From: Shewanella sairae
Lineage (GTDB): Bacteria; Pseudomonadota; Gammaproteobacteria; Enterobacterales; Shewanellaceae
Assembly (NCBI RefSeq): GCF_023283535.1
Contig: NZ_JAKILT010000036.1
Location: forward strand, 1-52,742
DNA length: 52,742 bases
Direction: 5' to 3'
Shown piece after piece: positions 7,079 to 17,604 of the stretch. Made by a program: the position numbers and the translations under genes. Each line of letters starts with the position of its first letter. The stretch's first letter is position 1. The notes beneath the pieces were generated by a model. It saw nothing but the letters and a program-made list of their open reading frames with translations, made no database searches and was not told the DNA's origin.

Positions 7079-8497
7079 TTAGTATAAATACAAAATTGAA
7101 GCTAAACCTAAGAAGCAGAAGAAGCCGACCACATCAGTCACCGTGGTTAAAATCACCGAGCCAGATAGCGCTGCGTCTTGATTCATCTTCTGTAGAATCA
7201 TAGGTACAACCACACCCGCAATTGCCGCCACCGCCATATTAATTAAAATGGCCGCGCCAATTACAGTGCCGATAATCGGGTCGTTAAACCAGTAGCCTGC
7301 AATTAAGCCTATCACCGTTGCCCACAGTACCCCATTTAAGATCCCAATCCCCAGTTCGTTCTTTAGTAGCGACATAAAGTTACCCGAGGAGATCTGTCCC
7401 ATGGCCATGCCGCGGATCATCAAGGTGAGCGACTGGCTACCAGCGATACCGCCCATTGAGGCGACGATTGGCATCAATACCGCTAGGGCGACAACTTTCT
7501 CTAATACATTTTCAAACAGGCCAATTGTGGCTGAGGCTAAAAATGCGGTGAGTAAGTTAATCCCAAGCCAAACGGCGCGGCGACGTGCACCTACGGTAAT
7601 CGGCGCGAACAAATCGTCATCCTCGTCCATACCCGCGGTTGCCATTAGCTGGGCTTCATAATGCTCTCGAACCAGTGCTGTTGCAGTACGTAGCGTCATA
7701 CGACCAATCATGATGCCATTAGCATCAACAACGGCGATTTCTAATTCGTTACTGTGCTCAATCGCTTCTGCAGCTTCAATTAGGCTTGCATCTGCCAAGA
7801 TTGAGCGACTGTCTTCCCATAGTAAGCTTTCTAACGTGCTTTCGGGCGCGGCGCGAAATACATCATGACGGCGAACACTACCTATGTATTTGTCGTCATC
7901 ATCGAGCAAAAACACATGATCGTTACAGTCAAGCTTGATTCGACGGAAAAAACGCTGAGCTTGAGACACCGTAGAGGTGAGGTTTAGTGCTAAAAATTGG
8001 TGTTCAGCATAACGGCCAATTTCATTTTCAGAGTATTGGTCGTAACGATCATAGTGCTGACGTTGGCGTTCACCCATTTGCGACAGCGCACGTTCGGTCA
8101 TCGCGTCAGATAAAGTGTCACTCCACTCAATCAAGTCTTCAGGTGATATTTGCGAGAACAGTAAGTCGAGCTCAGCTTCTGGCATCTCATCTAGAATACC
8201 GTTACGCGGATCGGCGCGCATTAAATCTAGTACGGCAATGCGCTCGTCAGAATCAACCTGTAACCAGCGCTCGTAACGCTCATCTAACGGTAACGACTCT
8301 AATAACAGCGCCACAGTACCAGACTCTGCTTCTTCGAGCATCTCGTCGAATAGCTCAGCCTGTTCCTCACCTTCAGCATTTGTCAGCTGCTCAACCGATT
8401 GGCTCACTTCGACCATGGCTAACTCAGGCGTTTCATATTCTGAATCGCGTAGCATTTGGTTGTTATCGATAGGGAGTTTATCTTTTGGCAATGGCAT
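7079..8497 (-). CDS. mgtE: Magnesium transporter MgtE
   Basis: The 472-aa product has the MgtE layout: an acidic helical N-domain (roughly residues 30-150, with LLLESLPLDERYERWLQV and SPEDLIEWSDTL), a CBS-domain pair (about 155-275, including DDDKYIGSVRRHDVF and VDANGIMIGRMTL), a connecting helix, and a membrane domain of about five helices from residue 305 to the end. The segment with PIVASMGGIAGSQSLTLMIRG is the conserved pore-lining region of the family. Known members are inner-membrane Mg2+ channels gated by Mg2+ binding to the cytoplasmic N and CBS domains. It is a single gene here, divergent from the peroxiredoxin. I saw no Mg2+ riboswitch-like leader in the 414-bp upstream gap. Confidence 0.95.
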   Translation of the reverse strand: MPLPKDKLPIDNNQMLRDSEYETPELAMVEVSQSVEQLTNAEGEEQAELFDEMLEEAESGTVALLLESLPLDERYERWLQVDSDERIAVLDLMRADPRNGILDEMPEAELDLLFSQISPEDLIEWSDTLSDAMTERALSQMGERQRQHYDRYDQYSENEIGRYAEHQFLALNLTSTVSQAQRFFRRIKLDCNDHVFLLDDDDKYIGSVRRHDVFRAAPESTLESLLWEDSRSILADASLIEAAEAIEHSNELEIAVVDANGIMIGRMTLRTATALVREHYEAQLMATAGMDEDDDLFAPITVGARRRAVWLGINLLTAFLASATIGLFENVLEKVVALAVLMPIVASMGGIAGSQSLTLMIRGMAMGQISSGNFMSLLKNELGIGILNGVLWATVIGLIAGYWFNDPIIGTVIGAAILINMAVAAIAGVVVPMILQKMNQDAALSGSVILTTVTDVVGFFCFLGLASILYLY

Positions 8498-8911
8498 GGC
8501 TAACTGACCTTAAGTGAGGCTTTAAAAAGGGTGTAACTGACTTTTAAATGCTAATGTAAGAAAGCAAATACAAAAGCTGATATAAAAATTAGTACAAAAA
8601 AATTATTGATTAAATTGCTGACTCGCAATGAGTTTGCTAGTCATGGTTTAACCTAGCTGGGACTAATAATAGCATTTTGTACCCTTGATGTGATAGTTCT
8701 CTAACTTACTTGCGCTAGAACAATATTAGGAGAATAACATTTTGTCACTTAGTAAAAGCTCCTTGCCAATAGCTCTGGAAGGGTGAGTGGCTAAAGTTTA
8801 TAGCTGGAAAATGTGAAAGCTATAACCTTGTATTCTATCTGTGTTTGTTTACCCATAACTGGGCTAGGATGAGATAACTAAAATCTGTCTCTTTTATAAA
8901 GGATAAAAACC
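8498..8911. other. Divergent intergenic region, mgtE / peroxiredoxin
   Basis: It must hold the promoters of both flanking genes. The peroxiredoxin has a clear ribosome binding site (AAAGGATAAAAACC before its ATG). I see no convincing operator, small ORF or RNA structure. Confidence 0.4.
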
Positions 8912-9385
8912 ATGATCGAACAAGGACAATCACTCCCTGCAGGTACATTGGCTCAGCTGACTAAAGACGGCATGGTTAACCATGATGTAGTAACGTTTTT
9001 TGCAGATAAGAAAGTTGTACTTTTTGCTGTACCTGGCGCATTTACACCGACTTGCTCTGAAGCGCACCTGCCAGGCTTTGTAGTATTGGCTGACCAATTA
9101 AAAGCTAAGGGTGTTGATGCTATCGCTTGTGTTTCGGTTAACGACGCATTTGTGATGAAAGCGTGGGGCGAAGCGCAAAATGCTGCTGAGCTAATGATGC
9201 TTGCCGATGGTGATGCAAGCTTTACTAAAGCCCTTGGCCTGGAAATGGATACTGCAGGCTTTGGTGGTATTCGTTCACAGCGTTATGCCATGGTGGTTGA
9301 TAATGGAGTGGTCACTAGGTTGAATGTTGAGGCGCCAAAATCATTTGAAGTCAGTACCGCTGAAGCGATTTTAGCCACGCTTTAA
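8912..9385 (+). CDS. Peroxiredoxin, Prx5/AhpE-like
   Basis: A 157-aa thioredoxin-fold peroxidase of the Prx5 type. The motif PGAFTPTCSEAHLPGF holds the peroxidatic cysteine (about residue 49) with the conserved Pro and Thr of the active site. A second cysteine occurs in DAIACVSVND near residue 73. The family reduces hydrogen peroxide and organic hydroperoxides in the cytoplasm, often with glutathione/glutaredoxin as reductant; the electron donor cannot be read from this sequence. There is no signal peptide. The gene stands alone with a strong bidirectional terminator 18 bases after the stop. Confidence 0.9.
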   Translation: MIEQGQSLPAGTLAQLTKDGMVNHDVVTFFADKKVVLFAVPGAFTPTCSEAHLPGFVVLADQLKAKGVDAIACVSVNDAFVMKAWGEAQNAAELMMLADGDASFTKALGLEMDTAGFGGIRSQRYAMVVDNGVVTRLNVEAPKSFEVSTAEAILATL

Positions 9386-9402
9386 AATGTCTCGGCATTA
9401 GT

Positions 9403-9428
9403 AAAAAGGAGCTGCTGGCTCCTTTTTT
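9403..9428. terminator. Bidirectional intrinsic terminator
   Basis: AAAAAGGAGC and GCTCCTTTTT form a ten-base stem around TGCTG, with A- and T-runs on both sides. It lies between the convergent peroxiredoxin and chemoreceptor genes and can serve both. Confidence 0.85.
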
Positions 9429-9430
9429 CA

Positions 9431-11371
9431 TTAGGCTGTTTTAATCCCCAAACTCACTTCAATATTCTCAACGCTTTGCTGCACTTCACTGGCAATTACC
9501 TCACTTTGCTGCGACGCGGCTTGAGCATGATTCTTTAGGCTCTGCATTGCTGTCACAAACTCATCTAGATGTGCGACTTGTTCAAGTGTGCTATTAGCGC
9601 CTTGTTGAGCCGTACTCACCATTTCACTAGCTTGTGTTTGTACACTTTGAGCGACTTGCCATAAGCTTTGAGCGCGAGATTTCTGCGCTTGGGTCGCTTC
9701 TTCAATTCCTTGCACTCTTGTGTCTAAGTCACTGTTTGCTTGTGTCAGTTGATTCAATATTTGCATAATTTCTTTCAGCGATAATTGTGTACGCTGAGAT
9801 AAATTACGCACCTCTTCTGCTACCACGGCAAAACCGCGACCCTGTTCGCCAGCTCTTGCTGCTTCAATAGCAGCATTTAGCGCGAGTAGATTGGTTTGCT
9901 CTGCAATGTTACCTATTACATCAATAATTTTAGAAACGTCGGTAACCGAAGTGGTTAGGCTAGCTAATGACTGATGACAATGTTGCACTGCTGTTTCTGT
10001 TTGTGCCGTCGCATCGAGCACAGCTTGTGATTCTTGCTGACTTTTTTGCATTTGCACCATAGTTTGTTGAGCGCTTTGCTCTACCTGCTCAGTAGTGAGG
10101 CTAACATCTTTGGCGAGTACTCGAATTTGTTCGGTTTGGCTTTGCGCTGTTAAGACTATGCTTTGAGTTTGTTCTGCGCTTGCAGAAATGTCTGTAATTC
10201 GTTCCACTAATTGTGAGAGAGATTGAGATACTTGGGTGATTTGTGTTCTTTGTTGCTCATCTTCTTTTTCAAAGCGTTGCAGCAGTTGGTTAAAGTGTCC
10301 TGCGATTTGCCCAGTTTCACAGCGGCGATGAATCGCTAAACGTTCGCGGCTATTGGATTCGCTTAGTTTTGAAAAGGCGTTATTTAGGTGTTTTAGCGGT
10401 TTAATGACTCGTCGCTGTTGTAGTATAAAATACCCAATAGCAAAGATGATAAGGATCGAGACCATGGTATAGATCGCGATCATGAGTTCTTGTTTTAACA
10501 GCTGGTTTTGTTTTTCTTGTTGGCTGCCTAAGTTCAACAAGATCTGTTCGATAATCGCGACATCTTTAATGAGTGCTTGCTGTGTGCGTTGGTTTTCAAT
10601 CAGCAATGCATGGGTATTAGCGACTTCTTTATTGTAGCGTTTAGTCAAACTTAGTAGCTCATTTCGGTAAATTTCACCAACCTCAACTTGTTCCTCTTCG
10701 GCATCACCTAAAGCAAATTCATCAGCTTCTATCGTTTGATAAATGCCAAGCAGTACTAAGGTATTAAGTTCGTCATGCCAGATCTCAAGCTCGGTTATTA
10801 GGCTGGCTAAAATCGACTTTAAACGCTGCTCCTTGTCTATTAAGTAGCTCGATGTGACTTGAGATAGCTCATAAATAATTGGTGGCAGACGAGTCGTTAA
10901 AGCTATGTATTTATCCGCAAGTTGCGGATGTTCCGCTTGGCCTTGAAAGGCATAATCGGCAAGACGTCGATTATTGTCTATCATTTCTGACTCAGCATGG
11001 GCTAAGAGCTGACGCGGATTACCTGCGAGTTTTCCTGCCGCGCGGTATTCATTGTCTAGTGCTTGGATAAATCGGTTAAGTGTGGCCTGCAATTCTTCAG
11101 TGTTAACACCTACTTGCTGGCTGATTTGCTTTTGAATAGCGATTAAGTTGAGCTTTGCCTGTTCAAGCTGTCCAGCGTTTCCAGTGGATAGATAGCTATC
11201 AAGATCGCGTCTGATCTCGACTAAAAAGGTGGTTTGGATCTGCTGCAGTTCTGAGGTTTGTTGCTCGATAAATTGGCGTTCGTCACTACTCCAAAACACG
11301 ACGCCAGCGAGCAATGCGGCGATAAGTAATAGAATCGCTGAGGCTGAGAGAGAAAGAGTTGAGATTTTCAT
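9431..11371 (-). CDS. Methyl-accepting chemotaxis protein
   Basis: A chemoreceptor of about 646 aa. The N-terminus has a membrane segment (residues about 8-28), then a long helical periplasmic sensor domain with no recognised ligand fold. A second membrane segment follows at about 298-318 ([16 protein letters not shown]), then a HAMP region ([19 protein letters not shown]) and the cytoplasmic signalling domain. The hairpin tip is conserved ([31 protein letters not shown], in part [20 protein letters not shown]), so it should bind CheA/CheW. I prefer the ATG at 11371 (MKISTLSLS) to the TTG at 11383. It is not next to other chemotaxis genes; an orphan receptor of unknown ligand. Confidence 0.93.
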   Translation of the reverse strand: MKISTLSLSASAILLLIAALLAGVVFWSSDERQFIEQQTSELQQIQTTFLVEIRRDLDSYLSTGNAGQLEQAKLNLIAIQKQISQQVGVNTEELQATLNRFIQALDNEYRAAGKLAGNPRQLLAHAESEMIDNNRRLADYAFQGQAEHPQLADKYIALTTRLPPIIYELSQVTSSYLIDKEQRLKSILASLITELEIWHDELNTLVLLGIYQTIEADEFALGDAEEEQVEVGEIYRNELLSLTKRYNKEVANTHALLIENQRTQQALIKDVAIIEQILLNLGSQQEKQNQLLKQELMIAIYTMVSILIIFAIGYFILQQRRVIKPLKHLNNAFSKLSESNSRERLAIHRRCETGQIAGHFNQLLQRFEKEDEQQRTQITQVSQSLSQLVERITDISASAEQTQSIVLTAQSQTEQIRVLAKDVSLTTEQVEQSAQQTMVQMQKSQQESQAVLDATAQTETAVQHCHQSLASLTTSVTDVSKIIDVIGNIAEQTNLLALNAAIEAARAGEQGRGFAVVAEEVRNLSQRTQLSLKEIMQILNQLTQANSDLDTRVQGIEEATQAQKSRAQSLWQVAQSVQTQASEMVSTAQQGANSTLEQVAHLDEFVTAMQSLKNHAQAASQQSEVIASEVQQSVENIEVSLGIKTA

Positions 11372-11465
11372 ATTCCACGCCAATTTTTTAAAGTGGCGAT
11401 AGAATATGGCATTTGAGTTACAAAAAAATTACAAGAAACAATAGATTAATTCATCTTGAAGCGGA

Positions 11466-12788
11466 TTACTCTTTAGGTAGCCAAATTTGGGCGTGTAATC
11501 CGCCTTCGCTGCGATTGGTTAAGATCACTTTACCTTGATGCCTGTCCACAATACGTTTAATAATCGCTAAGCCTAAGCCTGAGCCCACGCTGCCACGAGC
11601 GGTATCTCCTTGGGTAAAGGGTTGAAAAAGTTTAGGGATTTGCTGCTCTTCAATACCGGGACCATTGTCTTCGACACTAAAACCGACAAATTGACCGTTA
11701 AATTGAGAGCTGATTTTGACCCAGCCATTGCCATAGCGATAAGCATTTTCGACCAAGTTACTAAGAACACGCTTAATAGCAATGTCTTGCATAGGAATGA
11801 CCGGGCACTCACTTAACTCGGAGTCGATACTACCTTCGCGATTTGATTCAGCTTGGATCACATCTTGGATCAGCGTGTTAATTTGCGAAGGGGCTCGGGT
11901 GCCTTCTTGATCTTGCCTAATATAGGAGATGAATTGATTGATAATGGCGTCCATATCTTCAATATCATGGACTATGCCGTCTTTTAGATACTGATCCTCC
12001 TCAACCATCATTTCAGAGGCTAAGCGAATACGGGTCAGTGGGGTGCGCAAATCGTGCGAGATCCCCGCCATTAAGAGTGCGCGATCTTGTTCTAGCTGCT
12101 TCATGCTGTGAGACATCTGATTAAAGGTATTAGTTACCTCCACGATCTCGCTTGAGCCACTTAAAGGCAAAGGTTTGGGGTAGTCGCCCCGTGACACGGC
12201 AATCGCGGCTTTTTGTAAGCGCCGTAGTGGACGGTTTTGCTGGCGGGCAAACCACCAACCACCGGCTACACTTAATGCGCCAATGACCATTAGGTACAAG
12301 GTGAGTGGCGATAGATTTTTCTCATTAAGCCCTGTCAGTGGCACTTTAATCCAGATAGAGGGCGCTTGTGGCGGTCGGATCCAGATTTCAAACTCTTCGC
12401 CTTGAGCAATGCGGACTTCTGCTTCTCCACCGAGATATTCGGACATCTGTGACGATAAAAAGCTGTAGTAGGTAGCACGCTCGATTCCAGCTTCTCGAGC
12501 TTGTTTTTGATTGTAAAAGTGCATGGCATCGTCACTCACTTTTGCATTGAGCGCATCAACCATAGTTAAGTGTTTACGATCAATATCGACTCCACCTACA
12601 AACAGTAGCTTAACCTGCCTAGCAATCAGCTGGTTAATTTGCTGATAGCTAGGCTTGATGAAGTACACCGCCACCGAGATATAAGACACTAACTGGTTAG
12701 TCAGTAGCAGGCAGCCAATCAACATGACAGTTTGGCTGAAAGAGCTACGCGGCAGGAAGCGCTGCCACCATCGCTTGTTTAAAGACAC
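11466..12788 (-). CDS. envZ: Osmosensor histidine kinase EnvZ
   Basis: A 440-aa sensor kinase starting with GTG. Membrane segments lie near residues 17-40 and 158-180, enclosing a periplasmic domain, followed by HAMP ([19 protein letters not shown]), a dimerisation domain with the phosphorylated His in [14 protein letters not shown] (about residue 243), and an ATPase domain with N-box [11 protein letters not shown]1 VEDNGPGI and G2 GSGLGLAI. It lies 46 bases after ompR on the same strand, the classical arrangement. EnvZ phosphorylates and dephosphorylates OmpR to control porins and osmotic responses in enterics; the targets in this organism cannot be told from the window. Confidence 0.95.
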   Translation of the reverse strand: MSLNKRWWQRFLPRSSFSQTVMLIGCLLLTNQLVSYISVAVYFIKPSYQQINQLIARQVKLLFVGGVDIDRKHLTMVDALNAKVSDDAMHFYNQKQAREAGIERATYYSFLSSQMSEYLGGEAEVRIAQGEEFEIWIRPPQAPSIWIKVPLTGLNEKNLSPLTLYLMVIGALSVAGGWWFARQQNRPLRRLQKAAIAVSRGDYPKPLPLSGSSEIVEVTNTFNQMSHSMKQLEQDRALLMAGISHDLRTPLTRIRLASEMMVEEDQYLKDGIVHDIEDMDAIINQFISYIRQDQEGTRAPSQINTLIQDVIQAESNREGSIDSELSECPVIPMQDIAIKRVLSNLVENAYRYGNGWVKISSQFNGQFVGFSVEDNGPGIEEQQIPKLFQPFTQGDTARGSVGSGLGLAIIKRIVDRHQGKVILTNRSEGGLHAQIWLPKE

Positions 12789-12834
12789 AGTTAGAAAGCC
12801 ACCGTTATATAAGGCTCAGGTTCAATAAATAGCG

Positions 12835-13560
12835 TTACTTGCGTGATTGCCCGTCGGGCACAAACACGTAGCCAAGACCCCATACGGTTTGAATGTAACG
12901 TGGATTAGCAGCATCTTTTTCAATGAGTCGACGCAGTCGAGAAACCTGCACGTCAATAGAGCGTTCTAGTGCTGAGTAGTCACGGCCACGGGCGAGATTC
13001 ATTAGTTTGTCACGAGATAATGGCTCTCGCGGATGACTGACTAATACTTTGAGTACAGCAAACTCGCCGCTAGTGAGCGCAATGCTTTCTTCACCGTGAT
13101 GCATTTCGCGAGTCGCAAGATTAAGTGAGAATTCACCAAAGGTGATCTCTTCTTCTTGCTGAGTAGGTGCGCCTGGTACTTCAGGTGTTTGACGACGCAT
13201 AACCGCTTTAATTCGTGCCAGTAACTCTCTTGGGTTAAACGGTTTAGGTAAGTAATCATCTGCGCCTAATTCTAAGCCGATGATTCTATCAACTTCGTCG
13301 CCTTTCGCTGTTAGCATCACAATGGGAATTGGGTTACCTGTTTGGCGCAATCTGCGGCAGATAGACAGGCCATCTTCGCCAGGCAACATAAGATCTAGCA
13401 CCAGTAGGTGAAAATTTTCTCGCTCGAGTAATCGGTCCATCTGTTCAGCATTGGCCGCGCTGCGCACTTGATAACCTTGCTCCATCAAATAGCGTTCTAG
13501 CAACGCGCGCAATCTCATATCATCGTCTACAACGAGAATTTTAGAGGTTTCTTGTCCCAT
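12835..13560 (-). CDS. ompR: Response regulator OmpR
   Basis: 241 aa, the usual OmpR size. The receiver domain has the acidic pair (VVDDD), the phosphorylated Asp in LVLDLMLPGEDG (about residue 55) and the conserved Lys in LPKPFNPREL. The C-terminal winged helix (residues about 135-235) has ALERSIDVQVSRLRRLIEKD and ends in the typical TVWGLGYVFVPDG. First gene of the ompR-envZ operon. The upstream 362 bp separate it from the divergent greB. Confidence 0.97.
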   Translation of the reverse strand: MGQETSKILVVDDDMRLRALLERYLMEQGYQVRSAANAEQMDRLLERENFHLLVLDLMLPGEDGLSICRRLRQTGNPIPIVMLTAKGDEVDRIIGLELGADDYLPKPFNPRELLARIKAVMRRQTPEVPGAPTQQEEEITFGEFSLNLATREMHHGEESIALTSGEFAVLKVLVSHPREPLSRDKLMNLARGRDYSALERSIDVQVSRLRRLIEKDAANPRYIQTVWGLGYVFVPDGQSRK

Positions 13561-13922
13561 GCTCAGGTCCCTTTGTTCTTTTTTTCTAGCCCGTAAAGCA
13601 GAGTATTACTCTAGGAAAATGGCTGATATTGATGCTATTCGTCCTAATATAGCTGTTTTAATATGTTAATGACTAGCATACATTTTAACTTAAAGGTTAA
13701 TGTGTGGCTTGAGTTCGGTTTCGCCCCAGTCTAAGCTATTGTATATAGGGATAAATTGGTTATTTTCTTTCTCAGTTTGAAATTGTAAGCAAATTGAATA
13801 GGGCTTTGTTTCGAGCCTGTTTTAACTGAACGATTTAGCTAGCGAATAGCTGAGCCTAGTCAGATCTGTGCTATGCTTTTCGTCCATCTAATTTGATTAA
13901 CTCTGTTTAGAAAGTAGAACTT
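13561..13922. other. Divergent intergenic region, ompR / greB
   Basis: This 362-bp AT-rich stretch should carry the ompR and greB promoters. I see no small ORF with a ribosome binding site and no strong hairpin. Confidence 0.4.
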
Positions 13923-14402
13923 ATGAGAACCGCTATCGTCACCCGTGAAGGTTTCGAAAAATTACAAAAAGAGCTGAACTATCTTTGGCGTGAACATCGA
14001 CCTGAAATTACTAAAATTGTTAGCTGGGCTGCTAGTTTAGGCGACCGAAGCGAAAACGCAGATTACACTTTCAACAAGAGAAAACTACGTGAAATAGACC
14101 GTAGAGTTCGTTATTTGCGTAAAACTCTCGAAAATGTACAAGTGGTTGATTACTCGCCGGCGCAAGAAGGGAAGGTGTTTTTCGGGGCTTGGGTTGAAAT
14201 TGAAAATGATGATGGCAATAAACTGCAGTTTAAAATTGTCGGTTACGATGAAATTTTTGGCCGCAAAGACTATATTTCGATTGATTCGCCTATGGCGCGT
14301 GGCTTACTGAAAAAAGAAGTCGATGACGAAGCGGTGATCAAGACCCCAAACGGTGAACAGGTTTGGTATATCAATCGCATTTCCTATCAAGGCTTCGAGT
14401 AG
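13923..14402 (+). CDS. greB: Transcript cleavage factor GreB
   Basis: 159 aa, the normal size. An N-terminal coiled coil (residues about 8-75, LQKELNYLWREHRPEI ... YLRKTLENVQVV) enters the RNA polymerase secondary channel. Its acidic loop between the two helices carries GDRSENADYTFNKRKLREIDRR, with the Asp-Glu pair that stimulates cleavage of backtracked RNA. The C-terminal FKBP-like domain follows (VGYDEIFGRKDYISIDSPMARGLL). GreB rescues stalled polymerase. It lies directly upstream of tex, also linked to transcription. Confidence 0.95.
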   Translation: MRTAIVTREGFEKLQKELNYLWREHRPEITKIVSWAASLGDRSENADYTFNKRKLREIDRRVRYLRKTLENVQVVDYSPAQEGKVFFGAWVEIENDDGNKLQFKIVGYDEIFGRKDYISIDSPMARGLLKKEVDDEAVIKTPNGEQVWYINRISYQGFE

Positions 14403-14425
14403 TTTCTCTAGCTTCTGTTACACGT

Positions 14426-14445
14426 GCGCCGCTGTTCCGCGGCGC
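14426..14445 (+). terminator. GC-rich hairpin after greB
   Basis: GCGCCGC and GCGGCGC form a seven-base GC stem around TGTTCC. No T-run follows (AAATAGCAT), so it may be a pause or mRNA-end structure, or a weak terminator, rather than a standard one. Confidence 0.5.
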
Positions 14446-14542
14446 AAATAGCATAATTGCCTTAGTATTAGCATTAACCAAAGCCATGTGCTGTGGTATC
14501 TTTGGCAAAACCTCCTTTATCAACTAGGCTCGACTTCTATTT

Positions 14543-16888
14543 ATGCAAAATATTGCACAGCTCATCGCTGAAGAACTTAACGTTCGCCAGCAACAAGTTA
14601 CCGATACTATTTCATTACTCGATGATGGTGCGACCGTACCGTTTATTGCTCGCTACCGTAAAGAAGCTACGGGTGGCTTAGATGATGCGCAGTTACGCAC
14701 ATTAAACAGTCGTCTTAGTTACTTACGCGATTTAAATGATCGTCGTAACGTTATTTTGTCGAGCATTGAAGCCCAAAGTAAGTTAACGCCCGAGCTGAAA
14801 GCAGCCATTAATGCAGCTGATAGTAAAACTCGCCTAGAAGATTTGTATTTACCTTATAAGCCTAAGCGCCGCACCAAAGGCTTAATTGCTATTGAGGCAG
14901 GCATAGAGCCGTTAGCTGATTTCTTATTGGCAAACCGCCAAGCTGATTGTGACGCCAAGGCTAGCGAATATATCAATGTAGCTGCTGGTTTTAGCGATGC
15001 CAAAGCGGTACTCGACGGTGCGCGTTTCATTTTGATGGAGCGTTTTGCTGAAGATGCAGAGCTACTGCAGAAAATCCGTACTCAAGTAGAGCAAAATGCT
15101 GTGCTTGAAAGCCGTATGGTAAAGGGCAAAGAAAAAGAAGGCGCTAAGTTTAGAGATTACTTTGAACATACTGAAAAGCTAACTAAAGTGCCTTCACATC
15201 GTGCGCTGGCGATGCTTCGTGGTCGTAATGAGGGCATGCTAAGCCTTAATATCAATGCGGATCCACAGCAAGAGCCAAAGCAGGCGAGTTACTGTGAAGT
15301 GATTATTATCGAGCACTTCAAGCTTGGCTTAAGTAACACAGCTGTCGATACTTGGTTAAAGACAGTGGTTGCGGCAACGTGGAAAGTGAAGATTGCCCTG
15401 CAGATGGAAACTGAGTTTCTGGGCCGTATGCGTGAAACCGCCGAACAAGAAGCGATTAAAGTGTTTGCGCGCAACTTGGGTGACCTGTTAATGGCGGCAC
15501 CAGCGGGAGCTAAAGCGACATTGGGCCTAGATCCTGGTCTACGTTCTGGTGTGAAAGTGGCGATTGTAAACGACACCGGCAAGCTGATGGCTCACACCAC
15601 TATTTTCCCACATGCACCACAAAACCAGTGGGACAAGTCGGTAAGAACTCTAGCTAATCTTGTGAAAATGCATAAGGTTGAGTTAATTGCGATTGGTAAT
15701 GGCACTGCATCACGGGAGACCGATAAGCTAGCTGCTGATTTGATTAGCCAAGTTAAAGCTGATTTGCCAAGACTGACCAAGATTATGGTGAGTGAAGCGG
15801 GCGCATCGGTTTACTCGGCATCTGAGCTGGCCTCTGAAGAATTCCCTGGTATCGATGTCTCTATTCGTGGCGCAGTTTCTATTGCTCGTCGCTTACAAGA
15901 TCCGTTAGCTGAATTAGTTAAAATCGAACCTAAAGCCATTGGTGTGGGTCAATATCAGCATGACGTTAGTCAAAGTTCGCTATCTAGTTCACTAGAGGCT
16001 GTAGTTGAGGATTGCGTAAACGGCGTGGGTGTTGATGTGAATATGGCGTCAGCTCCGTTGCTGGCTCAGGTTGCTGGTTTGAATAAAACCTTAGCACGCA
16101 ATATTGTGGCTCACCGTGACGAACAAGGTCGCTTTAATAACCGTAAAGCGCTACTTAAAGTTGCGCGCCTTGGACCTAAAGCCTATGAACAAGCGGCAGG
16201 TTTCTTACGTATTACTGAAGGTGATAACCCGCTAGATAGCTCGGCTGTTCACCCAGAGGCTTATGCTTTAGTCGAGTCTATCGCCACAGCGAAAGGCGTA
16301 TCAGTCGCTGAAATTATCGGTAACTCAGAGCTACTAAAAGCGCTTGAAGCCAAAGATTTCATTACCAGTGAATTTGGTTTACCAACGGTAACCGATATCC
16401 TGGCAGAACTTGATAAGCCGGGACGCGATCCACGCGGTGAATTTAAAACTGCGACCTTTAAAGAGGGCGTGGAAGAAATTAAAGATCTTAAGCTAGATAT
16501 GATCTTAGAAGGCGTTGTGACTAACGTGACTAACTTCGGCGCCTTTATTGATGTTGGTGTGCATCAAGACGGTTTAGTGCATATCTCGTCAATGACCGAC
16601 AAGTTTATTGATGATCCACATAAGGTGGTTAAAGCGGGCGACATCGTTAAAGTTAAAGTGATGGAAGTGGATGCAGAGCGTCGTCGTATAGGCTTAAGCA
16701 TGCGCCTTGAAGACAAAGCTGGTGATGCACCTAAGAGTGCTCCGCGCCCAGCAAGCAACCATAACAAAGGCGCCCCGAATAAAGGTGCTAATCAACGTCC
16801 ACAGCAAAAGACGCATAAGCCAAAACAGCAGGCCAATGCCGCCATGGGTAATGCTTTTGCTGATGCGTTCGCTAAACTGAAAAAGTAA
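14543..16888 (+). CDS. tex: Tex-family RNA-binding transcription accessory protein
   Basis: 781 aa, matching the Tex family. The N-terminal helical region reads [23 protein letters not shown] YqgF/RNase H-like domain lies around residues 325-450 ([16 protein letters not shown]). Helix-hairpin-helix segments follow ([43 protein letters not shown]). An S1 domain lies near 650-720 ([21 protein letters not shown]) and binds RNA. The last 60 residues are a low-complexity Pro/Lys/Gln/Asn tail. Tex proteins associate with the transcription apparatus and affect expression of some virulence genes elsewhere; exact role unclear. Confidence 0.96.
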   Translation: MQNIAQLIAEELNVRQQQVTDTISLLDDGATVPFIARYRKEATGGLDDAQLRTLNSRLSYLRDLNDRRNVILSSIEAQSKLTPELKAAINAADSKTRLEDLYLPYKPKRRTKGLIAIEAGIEPLADFLLANRQADCDAKASEYINVAAGFSDAKAVLDGARFILMERFAEDAELLQKIRTQVEQNAVLESRMVKGKEKEGAKFRDYFEHTEKLTKVPSHRALAMLRGRNEGMLSLNINADPQQEPKQASYCEVIIIEHFKLGLSNTAVDTWLKTVVAATWKVKIALQMETEFLGRMRETAEQEAIKVFARNLGDLLMAAPAGAKATLGLDPGLRSGVKVAIVNDTGKLMAHTTIFPHAPQNQWDKSVRTLANLVKMHKVELIAIGNGTASRETDKLAADLISQVKADLPRLTKIMVSEAGASVYSASELASEEFPGIDVSIRGAVSIARRLQDPLAELVKIEPKAIGVGQYQHDVSQSSLSSSLEAVVEDCVNGVGVDVNMASAPLLAQVAGLNKTLARNIVAHRDEQGRFNNRKALLKVARLGPKAYEQAAGFLRITEGDNPLDSSAVHPEAYALVESIATAKGVSVAEIIGNSELLKALEAKDFITSEFGLPTVTDILAELDKPGRDPRGEFKTATFKEGVEEIKDLKLDMILEGVVTNVTNFGAFIDVGVHQDGLVHISSMTDKFIDDPHKVVKAGDIVKVKVMEVDAERRRIGLSMRLEDKAGDAPKSAPRPASNHNKGAPNKGANQRPQQKTHKPKQQANAAMGNAFADAFAKLKK

Positions 16889-16937
16889 CAGTGTAACGCT
16901 GGATTTTGGTGGCCGTTAAATAAGCCACAAGCCAAAT

Positions 16938-16970
16938 AAAAAACCGACAACTCAGCGTGTCGGTTTTTTT
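16938..16970. terminator. Bidirectional intrinsic terminator
   Basis: AAAAAACCGACA and TGTCGGTTTTTT form a twelve-base stem around ACTCAGCG. It separates tex from the convergent gene at 17007-17501 and can stop both. Confidence 0.88.
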
Positions 16971-17006
16971 ATGGGTTGTAAAGTATTTGGTCGTTGATTT
17001 AAAACG

Positions 17007-17501
17007 TTAGGCAGTTTCTAAAAATGTCGGTAGTAAATCAGGCTCTGTGCGCTGCTGATAAAAGGCTTCAATGCGTATGCCAAAGTCTTGATAAAACTGC
17101 AGTGATTCATCAGGCATAGGGTGTTTATTGGCTTCTTTCTCGCTAACGGGCAGCTGTTGTACCGGTAATTTAATATCACTGCGCTTGAGTGGCGCTCGCT
17201 GACTTAAAAGCTGCTTTAGGTTAAGTGCTTGGCTTTGTTTCTGTTTTTCTTGGCCAGATTGCTCTTGTTGCTGTGATTGGCCCTGCTGTTTATCTTGTAC
17301 TGATTCACGCAGCTTGGCTTGAGTCTGAGTTTGGTCGGCTGTACGTTCATGTTGCGGATTAAAGGCGCGTTCTTCATGGCCTTTAGTTGGCTGTTGTGGT
17401 GGGATTATTGGTGGTCGTTGTTGACTATCCGTGCGTGCGGCATCTGTTGCGGCATTGGTTGTCGCAATAGGCACATTAGGATAGTTGGTGACCACTAACA
17501 T
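17007..17501 (-). CDS. Gln-rich hypothetical protein, 164 aa
   Basis: No named family recognised. Residues about 30-95 are a low-complexity stretch rich in Gln, Lys, Glu and Ser, predicted disordered. The C-terminal 40 residues (PDESLQFYQDFGIRIEAFYQ) look folded. There is no signal peptide. The ATG at 17501 has a good ribosome binding site (AGGTGGG). It lies downstream of bioH on the same strand, with a perfect 14-bp inverted repeat in the gap. Confidence 0.65.
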   Translation of the reverse strand: MLVVTNYPNVPIATTNAATDAARTDSQQRPPIIPPQQPTKGHEERAFNPQHERTADQTQTQAKLRESVQDKQQGQSQQQEQSGQEKQKQSQALNLKQLLSQRAPLKRSDIKLPVQQLPVSEKEANKHPMPDESLQFYQDFGIRIEAFYQQRTEPDLLPTFLETA

Positions 17502-17522
17502 TTTATTGTCCCACCTATTTTC

Positions 17523-17554
17523 TTGATTAATATTTATGTTTAAATATTAATCAA
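17523..17554. promoter_or_regulatory. Perfect 14-bp inverted repeat upstream of the Gln-rich gene
   Basis: TTGATTAATATTTA (17523-17536) and TAAATATTAATCAA (17541-17554) are perfect inverted copies around TGTT. It lies 22 bases before the start codon at 17501. It is AT-only apart from one G/C pair, so not a typical terminator stem. An operator for a dimeric repressor is the simplest reading. Confidence 0.5.
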
Positions 17555-17604
17555 TTCGGGCGCAAAAATAAAGTTTTACTCGAGTACTAATGACTGAAAT
17601 TAAA

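Noticed and set aside
7987..8472. 161-codon frame antisense to mgtE
   Set aside because: Codon-shadow of a conserved gene; the product has no sensible composition and no ribosome binding site.
14426..14445. Standard terminator after greB
   Set aside because: No T-run follows the GC stem; kept as a hairpin with low confidence so that greB and tex may share a transcript.
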